Assembly (NCBI RefSeq): GCF_020515525.1
Contig: NZ_JAIYEP010000033.1
Coordinates: forward strand, 1 to 44,711
Length of the DNA: 44,711 nucleotides
Direction: 5' to 3'
From: Rhodococcus yananensis
GTDB taxonomy: Bacteria; Actinomycetota; Actinomycetes; Mycobacteriales; Mycobacteriaceae
Shown here: piece by piece, positions 31,304 to 39,051 of the stretch
How positions within the stretch are numbered: the stretch's first letter is position 1
How the letters are laid out: each line of letters opens with the position of its first letter
Made by a program: the position numbers and the translations under genes
The notes under the pieces: model-generated
The model's database searches: none
What the model was told of the DNA's origin: nothing
Seen by the model: the letters and a program-made list of their open reading frames with translations, nothing else

Positions 31304-31968
31304 ACAAGACCACCTGGTACGAGGCGCTGCCGGAGGTGTGGATCGCCACCCTCGAAACGCTCTACATGGTCGGTGTCTCGTTCGTCCTCACCGTGGTCGG
31401 TGGGGTCGCGGTGGGTATCGTCCTGCAGGTCACGTCCCCGTCGGGACTGCGACCGATGCGCGCGCTCAACACCGTGCTCGGGGTGATCGTGAACCTGTTC
31501 CGGTCGCTGCCGTTCCTGATTCTGCTCATCGCGCTGATCGGCGTGACGCGGTTCATCGTCGGGACGGCGATCGGGCCGACCGCGGCGATCGTGCCGCTCA
31601 CGATCGGCGCGGTGCCGTTCTTCGCCCGCATCGTCGAGTCGGCGTTGCGGGAGGTGCCGCGCGGCCGGGTGGAGGCCGCGCAGGTGATGGGTGCGACCGA
31701 CGGGCAGATCGTCCGGAAGGTGCTGGTGCCCGAGGCGACGACGGCGCTGGTGGCCGGCGCGACGCTGACGCTGGTGCTGCTCGTCGGGTACTCGGCGATG
31801 GCCGGGGTGATCGGTGCCGGCGGCCTCGGTGATTTTGCGTTGGTGTACGGGTACCAGCGGTTCAACACTCCGGTGCTGTTGGTCGCCGTCGTGGTGCTGA
31901 TCATCATGGTGCAGATCATGCAGTCGGCCGGTGACGCGATCATCCGGAGGCTCGCGCACCGTCGGTGA
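31300..31968 (+). CDS. metI: Methionine ABC transporter permease
   Basis: Membrane channel of MetNIQ. 222 residues, about five hydrophobic helices. The EAA coupling loop (VEAAQVMGATDGQIVRKVLVPEA) contacts MetN; NLFRSLPFLILLIAL and YSAMAGVIGAGGLGDFALVYGYQRF are family signatures. Last gene of the operon. No terminator is clear before the PadR operator. Confidence 0.95.
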   Translation: MNKTTWYEALPEVWIATLETLYMVGVSFVLTVVGGVAVGIVLQVTSPSGLRPMRALNTVLGVIVNLFRSLPFLILLIALIGVTRFIVGTAIGPTAAIVPLTIGAVPFFARIVESALREVPRGRVEAAQVMGATDGQIVRKVLVPEATTALVAGATLTLVLLVGYSAMAGVIGAGGLGDFALVYGYQRFNTPVLLVAVVVLIIMVQIMQSAGDAIIRRLAHRR

Positions 31969-32031
31969 TCCGCGGGTGTGGGCTCCGCCCGGACCCGTCC
32001 GCGACGATGCCGCGGCAGCGGGAAACCTTTG

Positions 32032-32061
32032 TGCACCTGATTGGACAAGCAATCAGGTGCA
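32032..32061. promoter_or_regulatory. 30-base palindromic operator before padR
   Basis: A perfect 12-bp inverted repeat (TGCACCTGATTG, 6-base spacer, CAATCAGGTGCA) located 15 bases upstream of the PadR ATG. Size, symmetry and position strongly suggest autoregulation by the PadR protein, possibly also reading back toward metI. Confidence 0.7.
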
Positions 32062-32075
32062 TATCGGTTCGGTTC

Positions 32076-32522
32076 ATGGCACTCGATCACGCGCTCCTGG
32101 TGCCGCTGTCCGAACAGGCCGGCTCCGGCTACGAGCTCACCCGCCGCTTCGACCGATCCATCGGCTTCTTCTGGGGCGCGACACACCAGCAGATCTACCG
32201 TGTCCTGCGGCGCGTGGAGGACCGCGGCTGGGTCGAGGCAACCGTCGTCCCGCAGGACGGGCGCCCCGACAAGAAGGACTACCGGGTGAGCGCCGCCGGT
32301 GCCCGCGAACTCGCCCGGTGGATCGCCGCACCGACCGAACCGGGCCGCTTACGCGACGAACTCGCCGTCAAGATCCGCGCCGCCGCCCACGGCGACGCCG
32401 ATGCGCTGCGCGCAGAGGTCGCCCAGCATCGCGATCGCCACGCCGAACGTCTCGCCCACTACCGGGCGATGGAGCACAAGGGGCAGGGCCGATCCTGGGG
32501 ATGTGTGGGTGTGGCTACCTGA
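32076..32522 (+). CDS. PadR-family regulator with lost C-terminus
   Basis: 148 residues. The winged-helix N-terminal domain is complete (MALDHALLVPLSEQAGSGYE..., FFWGATHQQIYRVLRRVEDRGW, PDKKDYRVSAAG). PadR proteins of this class continue into a C-terminal helical dimerisation domain of about 180 residues total. Here family-like sequence ends near HYRAMEHK and is replaced by GQGRSWGCVGVAT and a stop. The break coincides with the left end of the accessory region, so the gene is probably truncated by an insertion. DNA binding may remain but dimerisation is doubtful. Confidence 0.8.
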   Translation: MALDHALLVPLSEQAGSGYELTRRFDRSIGFFWGATHQQIYRVLRRVEDRGWVEATVVPQDGRPDKKDYRVSAAGARELARWIAAPTEPGRLRDELAVKIRAAAHGDADALRAEVAQHRDRHAERLAHYRAMEHKGQGRSWGCVGVAT

Positions 32523-32525
32523 GTA

Positions 32526-32536
32526 GGCCCCAGTTC
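32526..32536 (+). repeat. Left copy of island inverted repeat
   Basis: GGCCCCAGTTC, 3 bases after the truncated PadR stop, preceded by GAGTA. The exact inverse is at 42202-42212, followed (after 6 bases) by TACTC. Confidence 0.5.
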
Positions 32537-32679
32537 GGCCGTTGATCATCACGAATTCCGGCCAGTACTTCCGGTATGCGGCCGAGTATTGGCACATCGG
32601 CGTACTACGAATCCATCGAAAGTGCTTTTGTCACAGTGCGTGTACGTACCAAGGTCACCAAAGTTCGCACTGACGCGGC

Positions 32680-32698
32680 AAACCATACCGATTGGTTT
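32680..32698. promoter_or_regulatory. Palindrome upstream of the adenylate-forming gene
   Basis: AAACCA, 7 bases, TGGTTT, about 56 bases before the ATG at 32754, overlapping TATTCT (32698-32703), a plausible -10. Looks like a TetR-type operator. The surrounding 32523-32753 gap is AT-richer than the left part of the window; nothing else is recognised in it. Confidence 0.4.
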
Positions 32699-32753
32699 AT
32701 TCTGAGCGCTCGTCGAGATGATCATCTCCTCACGCAGCAGACCGAAGGACACA

Positions 32754-34334
32754 ATGAACCGCTTCACGGGCAACGTTCTCCTGGACGAGCTGATCGCGTC
32801 GGCGCGGGCACGCCCACATGTCACAGCGGTGGTCGAGGCGAAGACGGGGAGGTCTCTGTCTTTCGAAGAGCTTCTCGCACGGGCCGCTGCCGCAGGTCGG
32901 AGCATGGTCGCCGCTGGGGCTCGCCCCGGGAGCAACGTCGTTGTGACAGGCTCGCTCGATCTGGATTTCGTTGTCGCGTGCTTCGGAGCGTTCACCGAGA
33001 ACATCACGCCTGCTCTGCTCGACCCGAACTCATCCGAGGCCACGTTGAGGCAGTGCATCGACGAACTTGAAGCGACGGTGTGGGTGACGACGAGCAAGCT
33101 CGATGACACTCTCGGGTTGACCCACTTCGACCCGACGGGCCTCGCGGCGCTCACCACCGCCGAGGAAGCCGAACCCCGGTGGTCGCCGACGTGCGATGTG
33201 CTCGATCCGATCCTCATGCTCTATACGAGCGGGACGACAGGTATCCCCAAGGGTGTCCCGTGGGCCACTCGCGAGCTGTCCTCCCAGATCCGGTACTACT
33301 CGGCGGCGACCGAGGTTCAGACCGAGTTCTGCTTGTTCCCCCACCTGGCACTGGTCGCCATTGCCATCGGGCGTACTGCGGTACTGCCTGACGTGACCAC
33401 GCTACAGCCGCTGAAAATCCCCATCGACTCTGTGCACAGGCAGATGATGAAGCACGGCTGCGACTATGTGTTCGCCTCTCCGCTCGTGTGGGACAGGCTG
33501 GTCCGCTTCCTCGAAGAGTCGGGTGAAGAGGCTCCGCCGATCAAGATCGCGGCCACGGCTGGGTCCGCACTCAGTGGACGGCTCATCGAGCGCATCTCAT
33601 CGACGCTTCCTCGGACCACCGTCCGCATCCCATTCGCCAGCACCGAGGCGGTGATGCCCATCACGGTGATCGACGCGCCCGAGTTCGTGTACTTGTCGAG
33701 AACGAGGACGTACGCGGGTGCCGGCGTGCCCCTCGGCGCGGTCGCGGACGAGATGTCGGTCGGGGTTGTCCCGATCGAGTCTGACGAGAGCGACTTCTCC
33801 ATCGGGCGGTCCAGTCTCGCGTCGATGGAGGTCGGGGAGATCGTCGTGACGGGCAGTCGGGTGACGCGGACGTACTTCCGCCGCCCCGACGTAGAGTGCC
33901 ACGCGAAACTGCGCGACGTCGTGACCGAACGAGTGTGGCACCGAACTGCCGACCTCGGGTACATCGACGACAAGGGACGGCTGTGGTTTGTCTGCCGCAA
34001 GAAGGACGTGATCCGTCGTGCGGGGGGTGGTGACCTTTACCCGGACGCCTTGGAGCAGATGTGGAACATGGCGACGGGGGCGTCGATCAGCGCCGTGGTG
34101 TACTCGGAGCCGAGCGACGAGCTGTTCTACGTGCTTCCAGGTGATTCGGTCGCCGAGGTTGATGAGTTCGTGCTGAACCTGCAAGCCGACCGCGCTGACG
34201 TCCCCCGTCCTACCGTCGTGACGCTGAGCGGCTCGCTGCCTGCCGATGTTCGCCACAACAGCAAGGTTGACCGCCCCTCGGTCTTGCGGATCGTCGAGTC
34301 CCAGCAGGAGGCGAACGAGGGGGTGCGCGGATGA
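32754..34334 (+). CDS. OleC-like adenylate-forming enzyme (ANL superfamily)
   Basis: 526 residues. AMP-binding motifs: phosphate loop LMLYTSGTTGIPKG, A5-like PFASTEA, A7/A8 HRTADLGYIDDKGRLWFVCRKKDVI. Features recalling OleC beta-lactone synthetases or related fatty acyl ligases are ALLDPNSSEATLRQCIDEL, the ATE-like FASTEAVMPI, and a C-terminal LPADVRHNSKVDRP in place of the usual A10 motif. The product might be an acyl adenylate, acyl-CoA or beta-lactone; the sequence alone does not decide. I chose ATG 32754 for its GAAGGA site; ATG 32718 is an alternative. Stop overlaps the next gene (ATGA). Confidence 0.8.
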   Translation: MNRFTGNVLLDELIASARARPHVTAVVEAKTGRSLSFEELLARAAAAGRSMVAAGARPGSNVVVTGSLDLDFVVACFGAFTENITPALLDPNSSEATLRQCIDELEATVWVTTSKLDDTLGLTHFDPTGLAALTTAEEAEPRWSPTCDVLDPILMLYTSGTTGIPKGVPWATRELSSQIRYYSAATEVQTEFCLFPHLALVAIAIGRTAVLPDVTTLQPLKIPIDSVHRQMMKHGCDYVFASPLVWDRLVRFLEESGEEAPPIKIAATAGSALSGRLIERISSTLPRTTVRIPFASTEAVMPITVIDAPEFVYLSRTRTYAGAGVPLGAVADEMSVGVVPIESDESDFSIGRSSLASMEVGEIVVTGSRVTRTYFRRPDVECHAKLRDVVTERVWHRTADLGYIDDKGRLWFVCRKKDVIRRAGGGDLYPDALEQMWNMATGASISAVVYSEPSDELFYVLPGDSVAEVDEFVLNLQADRADVPRPTVVTLSGSLPADVRHNSKVDRPSVLRIVESQQEANEGVRG

Positions 34335-34792
34335 ACACAGAACTCCACCCCGCAGAGGTGCTGGACGCCTACCTCCACGTGTGCACCGATTCCTCCGCGT
34401 TCGTCGATCAGTTCGTGGGCCCGGCGGACCAGCTCGAGATTCGCGGACCAGTGCTCGATTGCGCGGTTGGAACAGGCTTCGGCACTATCGAACTTCTTCA
34501 GCTCGGGCACAGCATCGTGTGCTCGGACGGATGTGCTGAGATGTTGAGGCAGTTCTCCGCCAACTCCGAGGCAGCCGGTGTCCCGGCGAAGCCGCTGCTT
34601 CTTCGCTGGAACGAGCTGGCGTACGCATTCCCGCAGGTGTTCGAGCTGATCCTGTGTCGAGGCAACTCGCTCGCATACGCTGACGCATGGGACAGCCGCG
34701 TTGATGACCCGAGTGATTTCAGTAGCCTCGTCGAACACCTGAGCGGGATGTACGGAGCAATCAAGCCTGGCGGGTACCTCTTCGTCGACTAA
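34331..34792 (+). CDS. SAM-dependent methyltransferase, C-terminally truncated
   Basis: 153 residues, translationally coupled to the OleC-like gene. Methyltransferase motifs are VLDCAVGTGFGT (motif I, with C-A for the usual G-x), SIVCSDGCAEML, ELILCRGNSLAYA and IKPGGYLFVD. The protein stops right after motif IV/post-II, whereas relatives run another 80-100 residues. The stop coincides with the left end of the tyrosine-recombinase module, so it is probably a truncated remnant; a matching C-terminal piece lies near 43764-44110. Confidence 0.72.
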   Translation: MNTELHPAEVLDAYLHVCTDSSAFVDQFVGPADQLEIRGPVLDCAVGTGFGTIELLQLGHSIVCSDGCAEMLRQFSANSEAAGVPAKPLLLRWNELAYAFPQVFELILCRGNSLAYADAWDSRVDDPSDFSSLVEHLSGMYGAIKPGGYLFVD

Positions 34793-34970
34793 CCCTTGGG
34801 AATTGCATCTGGTGAGTGGATCGCGGCTGGTCGCCTGGTAGCCGCGCTCCGGAATGCGTGAATCGAGTGACCCGAGGATCGGGTCTGACCTGCATCACTT
34901 GCCTAGCGATCCCGTTAGATGCATGATTTTGGCACTTAACGGGTGGACTTTTGGGTGGGTGGAGGAGCGG

Positions 34971-36095
34971 ATGGGCCGTGGTGATCTGGCGGGGGCGGCG
35001 CACCTCGAACTCGTCTCCGGGGTGGTGCAGCTGCGGCCGGAGGACGCGATGGTCGAGGCGATGCTGCGGGGGTTTCGAGCGCAGCAGACGGCCCGGGGCC
35101 TGCGGGACGAGGGCATCACGAAGCGGGAGCAGGTGGTGAAGCGGTTCATGGCGTTCACCAATGACTATCCGTGGTTGTGGTCGGCCGGGCAGGTCGATGA
35201 GTGGTCGCTGTCGCTGACCGCCGAACACCACCTCGCACCGTCGACGATCCGCCAGTACCAGGGTCATCTGCGGTTGTTCACCGAGTACCTCACCGATCCG
35301 CGCTACGGGTGGGTTCGTGCGTGCGAGAAGGAATTCGGGACCGGCGTGCATCCGGTGCCGGTCGTCCACGAGTGGAACACGATCGCCCACCTCAACGACT
35401 ACGAGGGGAATCCGGAGGCGCGCCCGTTCACGCGGGAGGAGTTGCAGCGGTTTTTCGACTACGCCGACGACCAGGTCGAACGGGCGGTGCGGGCGGGACG
35501 TAAGGGAGCCCTGGCCGCATATCGGGATGCGACGCTGTTCAAGGTCGTCTACGGGTGGGGACTGCGTCGCACGGAGGCGGCCAAGCTCGACGTCGTCGAC
35601 TGGGGCCGCAATCCTGCCGCCCCCGAGTTCGGCCGGTACGGGATGCTGCACGTGCGCTACGGCAAGGCCAAACGTGGGCAGACGCCACGTCGGCGCAATG
35701 TCGCGGCGACGATGGGGTGGGCGGTCGAGGCGGTGGCCGACTACGTCGAGAACGTTCGCCCGAGGTTCGGACACGCCGAGCACCCCGCGTTGTGGGTGAC
35801 CGAACGTGGCGGTCGGATCAAGTCGGCGGAGATCAATGCGCGGTTCGCCGCCTACCGCGATGCCCTCGGCCTGCCGTCGGTGCTGGTGCCGCATTCGTTG
35901 CGGCACTCCTACGTCACGCATTTGACCGAGAACGGTGTCGATCGTCGGTTCATCCAGACCCAGGTCGGGCACGAGTGCGACAGTTCGACGGCGATCTACA
36001 CCCATGTCAGCGACGACTTCATGAACAGCGCACTACGGCGGGCGCTGGCGCCGGCATTCGACACCTACGAGTCATCCGAAGAAGGGAGTCTGTGA
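34971..36095 (+). CDS. Tyrosine-type site-specific recombinase
   Basis: 374 residues. N-terminal SAM-like/core-binding domain about 30-120, catalytic domain about 150-360. All catalytic residues are visible: Arg in GLRRTEAAKL (about 199), Lys near KAKRGQ, HSLR (His 308, Arg 311), VGHE (His 334) and the nucleophile Tyr 343 in STAIYTHV. It appears active. I chose ATG 34971 because GGAGG lies 5 bases upstream; longer in-frame starts exist at 34854 and 34923. Stop overlaps the HTH gene (TGATG). Confidence 0.92.
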   Translation: MGRGDLAGAAHLELVSGVVQLRPEDAMVEAMLRGFRAQQTARGLRDEGITKREQVVKRFMAFTNDYPWLWSAGQVDEWSLSLTAEHHLAPSTIRQYQGHLRLFTEYLTDPRYGWVRACEKEFGTGVHPVPVVHEWNTIAHLNDYEGNPEARPFTREELQRFFDYADDQVERAVRAGRKGALAAYRDATLFKVVYGWGLRRTEAAKLDVVDWGRNPAAPEFGRYGMLHVRYGKAKRGQTPRRRNVAATMGWAVEAVADYVENVRPRFGHAEHPALWVTERGGRIKSAEINARFAAYRDALGLPSVLVPHSLRHSYVTHLTENGVDRRFIQTQVGHECDSSTAIYTHVSDDFMNSALRRALAPAFDTYESSEEGSL

Positions 36096-36433
36096 TGGCG
36101 GCACGCCTGGACTATCGCTGGCATCTGCGTCAGGTCATGGCCGGACGGGGCATGTTCTCGACCACCGATCTGATCGAACCGTTGGCACAGCGAGGGATTC
36201 GGCTGTCGTCCTCTCAGGTGTATCGGCTGGTGGTCGAACGCCCCGAGCGGTTGAGCCTGAAGGTCCTGATGGCGTTGCTCGATGTCCTCGACTGCACGAT
36301 GGCCGACCTCATCGAACCGATCGAGTCCGCGGCGGCCAAGCCCACCCGCGCGGCCGCGGGCGGATCGGCTGCGGACGGTGTCGGTGACCTGCGCCCCAAG
36401 AGGGCGCGGATCGTCGGTACCGATCGCCCGTGA
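36095..36433 (+). CDS. Small XRE-like HTH protein of recombinase module
   Basis: 112 residues. An HTH core similar to the Cro/CI class runs from YRWHLRQVMAGRGMFSTTDL through SSSQVYRLVVERPERLSLKV and LMALLDVLDCTMADLIEPI. A basic disordered tail follows (KPTRAAAGG...RPKRARIVG). It overlaps both neighbours by 4 bases or fewer, so the three proteins are made together. Likely a DNA-binding cofactor or repressor of the recombinase. Confidence 0.82.
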   Translation: MAARLDYRWHLRQVMAGRGMFSTTDLIEPLAQRGIRLSSSQVYRLVVERPERLSLKVLMALLDVLDCTMADLIEPIESAAAKPTRAAAGGSAADGVGDLRPKRARIVGTDRP

Positions 36434-37497
36434 CCGGCCTCGATGGGCGGGACCGAGCCGTTGCCGACCCGGTCGGAGCGATCATGGACCTGCTCGCACA
36501 GGCAGACCCGGGATTCGAGCCCGACACTGCGCGGCGAGTGGTCAAAGATGTCGCTCCGGGACGGGCGAAGGCACGGCGGCTCGCGCTCGCGCTCACCGAC
36601 CGCCCCGGACTGCTGGTCGACGGGCGCTCGCCGGCACCGCTGGTTGTCGGCGAGTTGCTGGTCGCGATCCGGGCCGCCGGCGCCGAGCATGTCGCCGCAC
36701 CTCGCTGCACCGACTGTGATCGACCGATACAAGGCACCCTGGCCCGCATGGGCGAGAACTGGTACTGCCACGTATGTGGGCGGCCGCGAGAACGCTGCTT
36801 CTCGTGCGGGAACATGAGGCCTGTAGCCCGGCGGGATCGACACGGGGAACCTCACTGCCTCCGCTGCCCGGTGCGCGACTCCCGCGATCCCGACTCGCTG
36901 CTCGTCGAGGTGATCACCCGAATCGACCCACCGCTCGCTCCCGGCGCGATCATCGCCGCCGCATCTCTCGCGGCCCCACGACCGACTGCTCGTCGGCGGT
37001 TGGCGTGGGTGATCGAAGACCGTCCAGGACTGCTGACCGGCGACGGACATGAGGCGCCGATACCGGCCGTGCTCCGGCTGATCGACGCCCTCTGCGAAGC
37101 CGGAGCGACCGGCATCGTGCGCCCAGCCTGCTCAGGCTGCGGGCGGGTCACCCCACTGACCCGCCTCCGCGACGGACTGCGCATCTGCCGACGATGCAGC
37201 ATCGCAGCCCGCTCCGTGCCGTGCTCACGTTGCGGCCGGACCCGAGAACCCGGCGGACGCGACGGCCAAGGTCTGCCGTTGTGCTCGAGATGCGTGCTCA
37301 ACGACCCTGCCAACCACGAACACTGCACCAGCTGCGGCCACCTCAAACCGGTCGAGGCCCGCACCGACGCCGGCCCGTTCTGCTGGAACTGCCGCCCGAA
37401 ACAGCTACTGACGTGCGCGATCTGCGGCCGCCACGGGCCGGCCGAGATCTCCCGCGTCACCGGCGAACCGTGGTGCACGGCATGCCAGCAACGCTAG
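36430..37497 (+). CDS. Zinc-ribbon array protein, N-terminal part (ends at in-frame TAG)
   Basis: 355 residues from GTG 36430, in GTGA overlap with the HTH gene. Two alpha-helical repeats resembling each other (about 18-80 and 160-230: ARRLALALTDRPGLLVDG and RRRLAWVIEDRPGLLTGDG) are interleaved with six CxxC...CxxC zinc ribbons (CTDC/CHVC, CFSC/CLRC, CSGC/CRRC, CSRC/CSRC, CTSC/CWNC, CAIC/CTAC). The TAG at 37495 is followed in the same frame by two more ribbons and 450 residues of intact coding sequence, so this is probably half of one 809-residue protein. Function unknown. Confidence 0.75.
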   Translation: MTGLDGRDRAVADPVGAIMDLLAQADPGFEPDTARRVVKDVAPGRAKARRLALALTDRPGLLVDGRSPAPLVVGELLVAIRAAGAEHVAAPRCTDCDRPIQGTLARMGENWYCHVCGRPRERCFSCGNMRPVARRDRHGEPHCLRCPVRDSRDPDSLLVEVITRIDPPLAPGAIIAAASLAAPRPTARRRLAWVIEDRPGLLTGDGHEAPIPAVLRLIDALCEAGATGIVRPACSGCGRVTPLTRLRDGLRICRRCSIAARSVPCSRCGRTREPGGRDGQGLPLCSRCVLNDPANHEHCTSCGHLKPVEARTDAGPFCWNCRPKQLLTCAICGRHGPAEISRVTGEPWCTACQQR

Positions 37498-37632
37498 ACT
37501 CGCTGCACCGGCTGCGGCCAAGTCGAGCTGGTCCGTTCCGGAACCCTCGAGGATCCGCTCTGTGCCCGCTGCACCGACTTCGATCCCGCACCGTGGCAGC
37601 CGTGCCCGCGCTGCGGAACCGCCGAACGCCTC

Positions 37633-38859
37633 GTGGGCAATCACCCCTGCAAGCGGTGTGTCCTCGACGAACGCCTGCGCGCACTTCTCGCCGACGACAG
37701 CGGGAACATCAGGCCCGAGCTGACCGAGCTGCACCGCACGCTGGTGGACACGGATCGCCCCGGCACCGTGCTGAATTGGCTCACGCGCAGCGCCGCCGAG
37801 GCGGTGCTGCGCGACCTCGGCAGCGGCAGAAGAGCATTGAGTCACGACGCTCTCGACGACCTCGGCCCCAGCAAGCCGATCGACCACCTACGCAGCGTGC
37901 TCGTCGCTACCGGCGCCCTTCCCGACCGCGACGAACACCTCGCCCGGCTCGAACGCTGGATTACCGACACCGTCGACACGGTCACCGATCCGGGACACCG
38001 AAAGCTGGCGCGCCACTACGCAACCTGGCACCTCATACGGCGACTACGCGCACGCAACCGCGGCCGACCGGTCAGCTACGGGCAGGCCACCGGCATCCGG
38101 ACCCGCCTCCGCGGAGCGGCTGTGCTGCTCAATTGGCTCACCGCCCATCAGCTCAGTCTGGCCACCTGCACCCAAGCTGACATCGATCGATGGCTCACCG
38201 ATCCGGATGCCCGTTACCGCAATGCCGGCAGTGGATTCCTGCGCTGGGCCACCGCCAACAAGCTGGTGGACACCTCACTCGAGGGCATCCGCCGTAGCTG
38301 GCGTGGACCGGCAGAACTGATCGACGGCGAGCAGCGGTGGGACATCGCCCGCCGTCTTCTGCACGACGACGCCGTCAAACCCGAGGACCGGGTCGCCGGG
38401 CTGCTGGTGCTGCTCTACGCGCAGCGCGCCTCGACGATCACCCACCTGATCACCGACGACGTCACCACCGGGACGAACGGGGTCCAGCTACGGCTGGGCA
38501 GCAGTCCCATCGTGCTGCCCAAACCCCTGTCCATGCTCGTCTCGGCCCTGGTCGACGCCCGCACCGGGCACGCCACCATCGGCGACCAAGGCTCCTCACC
38601 GTGGCTGTTCCCCGGCGGCCAACCCGGCCGACCGCTCAGCGCCGCACAGATGGGAGTGCGTCTGCGTGCACTCGGAATCCGCCCCAACCCGGCCCGCTCA
38701 GCCGCCCTGTTCTCCCTTGCCGCCGAGGTACCCGCCGCGATCCTCGCCCGCACCCTCGGCATCCACATCAACGTCGCTGTCGACTGGCAACAGGCCAGCG
38801 CCGGCGACTGGACCAGCTATGCCGCCGATATCGGCCGACGACCGTCACGGGACTCGTGA
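37633..38859 (+). CDS. Zinc-ribbon array protein, C-terminal part with recombinase-like domain
   Basis: 408 residues from GTG 37633. Open reading in this frame resumes immediately after the TAG at 37495-37497 (TRCTGCGQVEL..., ribbons CTGC/CARC and CPRC/CKRC). The rest resembles a tyrosine-recombinase core: SAM-like domain about 130-215, then VAGLLVLLYAQRASTITHL (box I with Arg) and LFPGGQPGRPLSAAQM. Box II is RPNPARSAAL...LARTLGIHINVAVDW, where the HxxR His is Asn and the nucleophile Tyr position is Trp. It is probably catalytically dead. Could start independently or be reached by readthrough. Confidence 0.72.
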   Translation: MGNHPCKRCVLDERLRALLADDSGNIRPELTELHRTLVDTDRPGTVLNWLTRSAAEAVLRDLGSGRRALSHDALDDLGPSKPIDHLRSVLVATGALPDRDEHLARLERWITDTVDTVTDPGHRKLARHYATWHLIRRLRARNRGRPVSYGQATGIRTRLRGAAVLLNWLTAHQLSLATCTQADIDRWLTDPDARYRNAGSGFLRWATANKLVDTSLEGIRRSWRGPAELIDGEQRWDIARRLLHDDAVKPEDRVAGLLVLLYAQRASTITHLITDDVTTGTNGVQLRLGSSPIVLPKPLSMLVSALVDARTGHATIGDQGSSPWLFPGGQPGRPLSAAQMGVRLRALGIRPNPARSAALFSLAAEVPAAILARTLGIHINVAVDWQQASAGDWTSYAADIGRRPSRDS

Positions 38860-39016
38860 TCGAAATACCAGGTGTCAGAGCTGAATGAACCCATGATGCC
38901 CTCGACGAACCAGTGCTGACCCCCTACTCGTCCTCACCAGGCCGGAACCCCAAGACGCGTTATCGGCCACCTCAGGCGCCGTGTACGCCGACTACACCGC
39001 TGCGGCGGTCCAACTG

Positions 39017-39047
39017 CGGGAGCTTGATAAGGAACGGGAGGCTCCCG
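39017..39047 (-). terminator. Hairpin after HisN-like gene
   Basis: CGGGAGC, 17-base loop, GCTCCCG just downstream of the minus-strand stop at 39052. A modest terminator candidate. The rest of the 38860-39051 gap has a plus-strand open stretch ending CAGGGATGTGCCGGGTAG that looks weakly coding but has no start or recognisable family. Confidence 0.4.
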
Positions 39048-39051
39048 CCGG

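Larger units (their letters stand above)
34793..38905 (+). mobile_element. Three-gene tyrosine-recombinase module
   Basis: A tightly coupled cassette (TGATG and GTGA overlaps): tyrosine recombinase, small HTH protein, giant zinc-ribbon protein. It follows the truncated methyltransferase. The left non-coding end (34793-34970) is rich in inverted repeats: CGCGGCT/AGCCGCG (34822-34846), ACCCGA/TCGGGT (about 34870-34884), CCCGTTA/TAACGGG (34911-34943). These may be recombinase sites. Terminal repeats were not found, so the ends are approximate. Confidence 0.55.

Noticed and set aside
32718-32753. Upstream ATG for the OleC-like enzyme
   Set aside because: No ribosome-binding site; ATG 32754 has GAAGGA 4 bases upstream and starts the conserved region.
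34761-36005. 414-codon minus-strand ORF opposite the tyrosine recombinase
   Set aside because: Shadow frame; the plus-strand protein has all recombinase catalytic residues.
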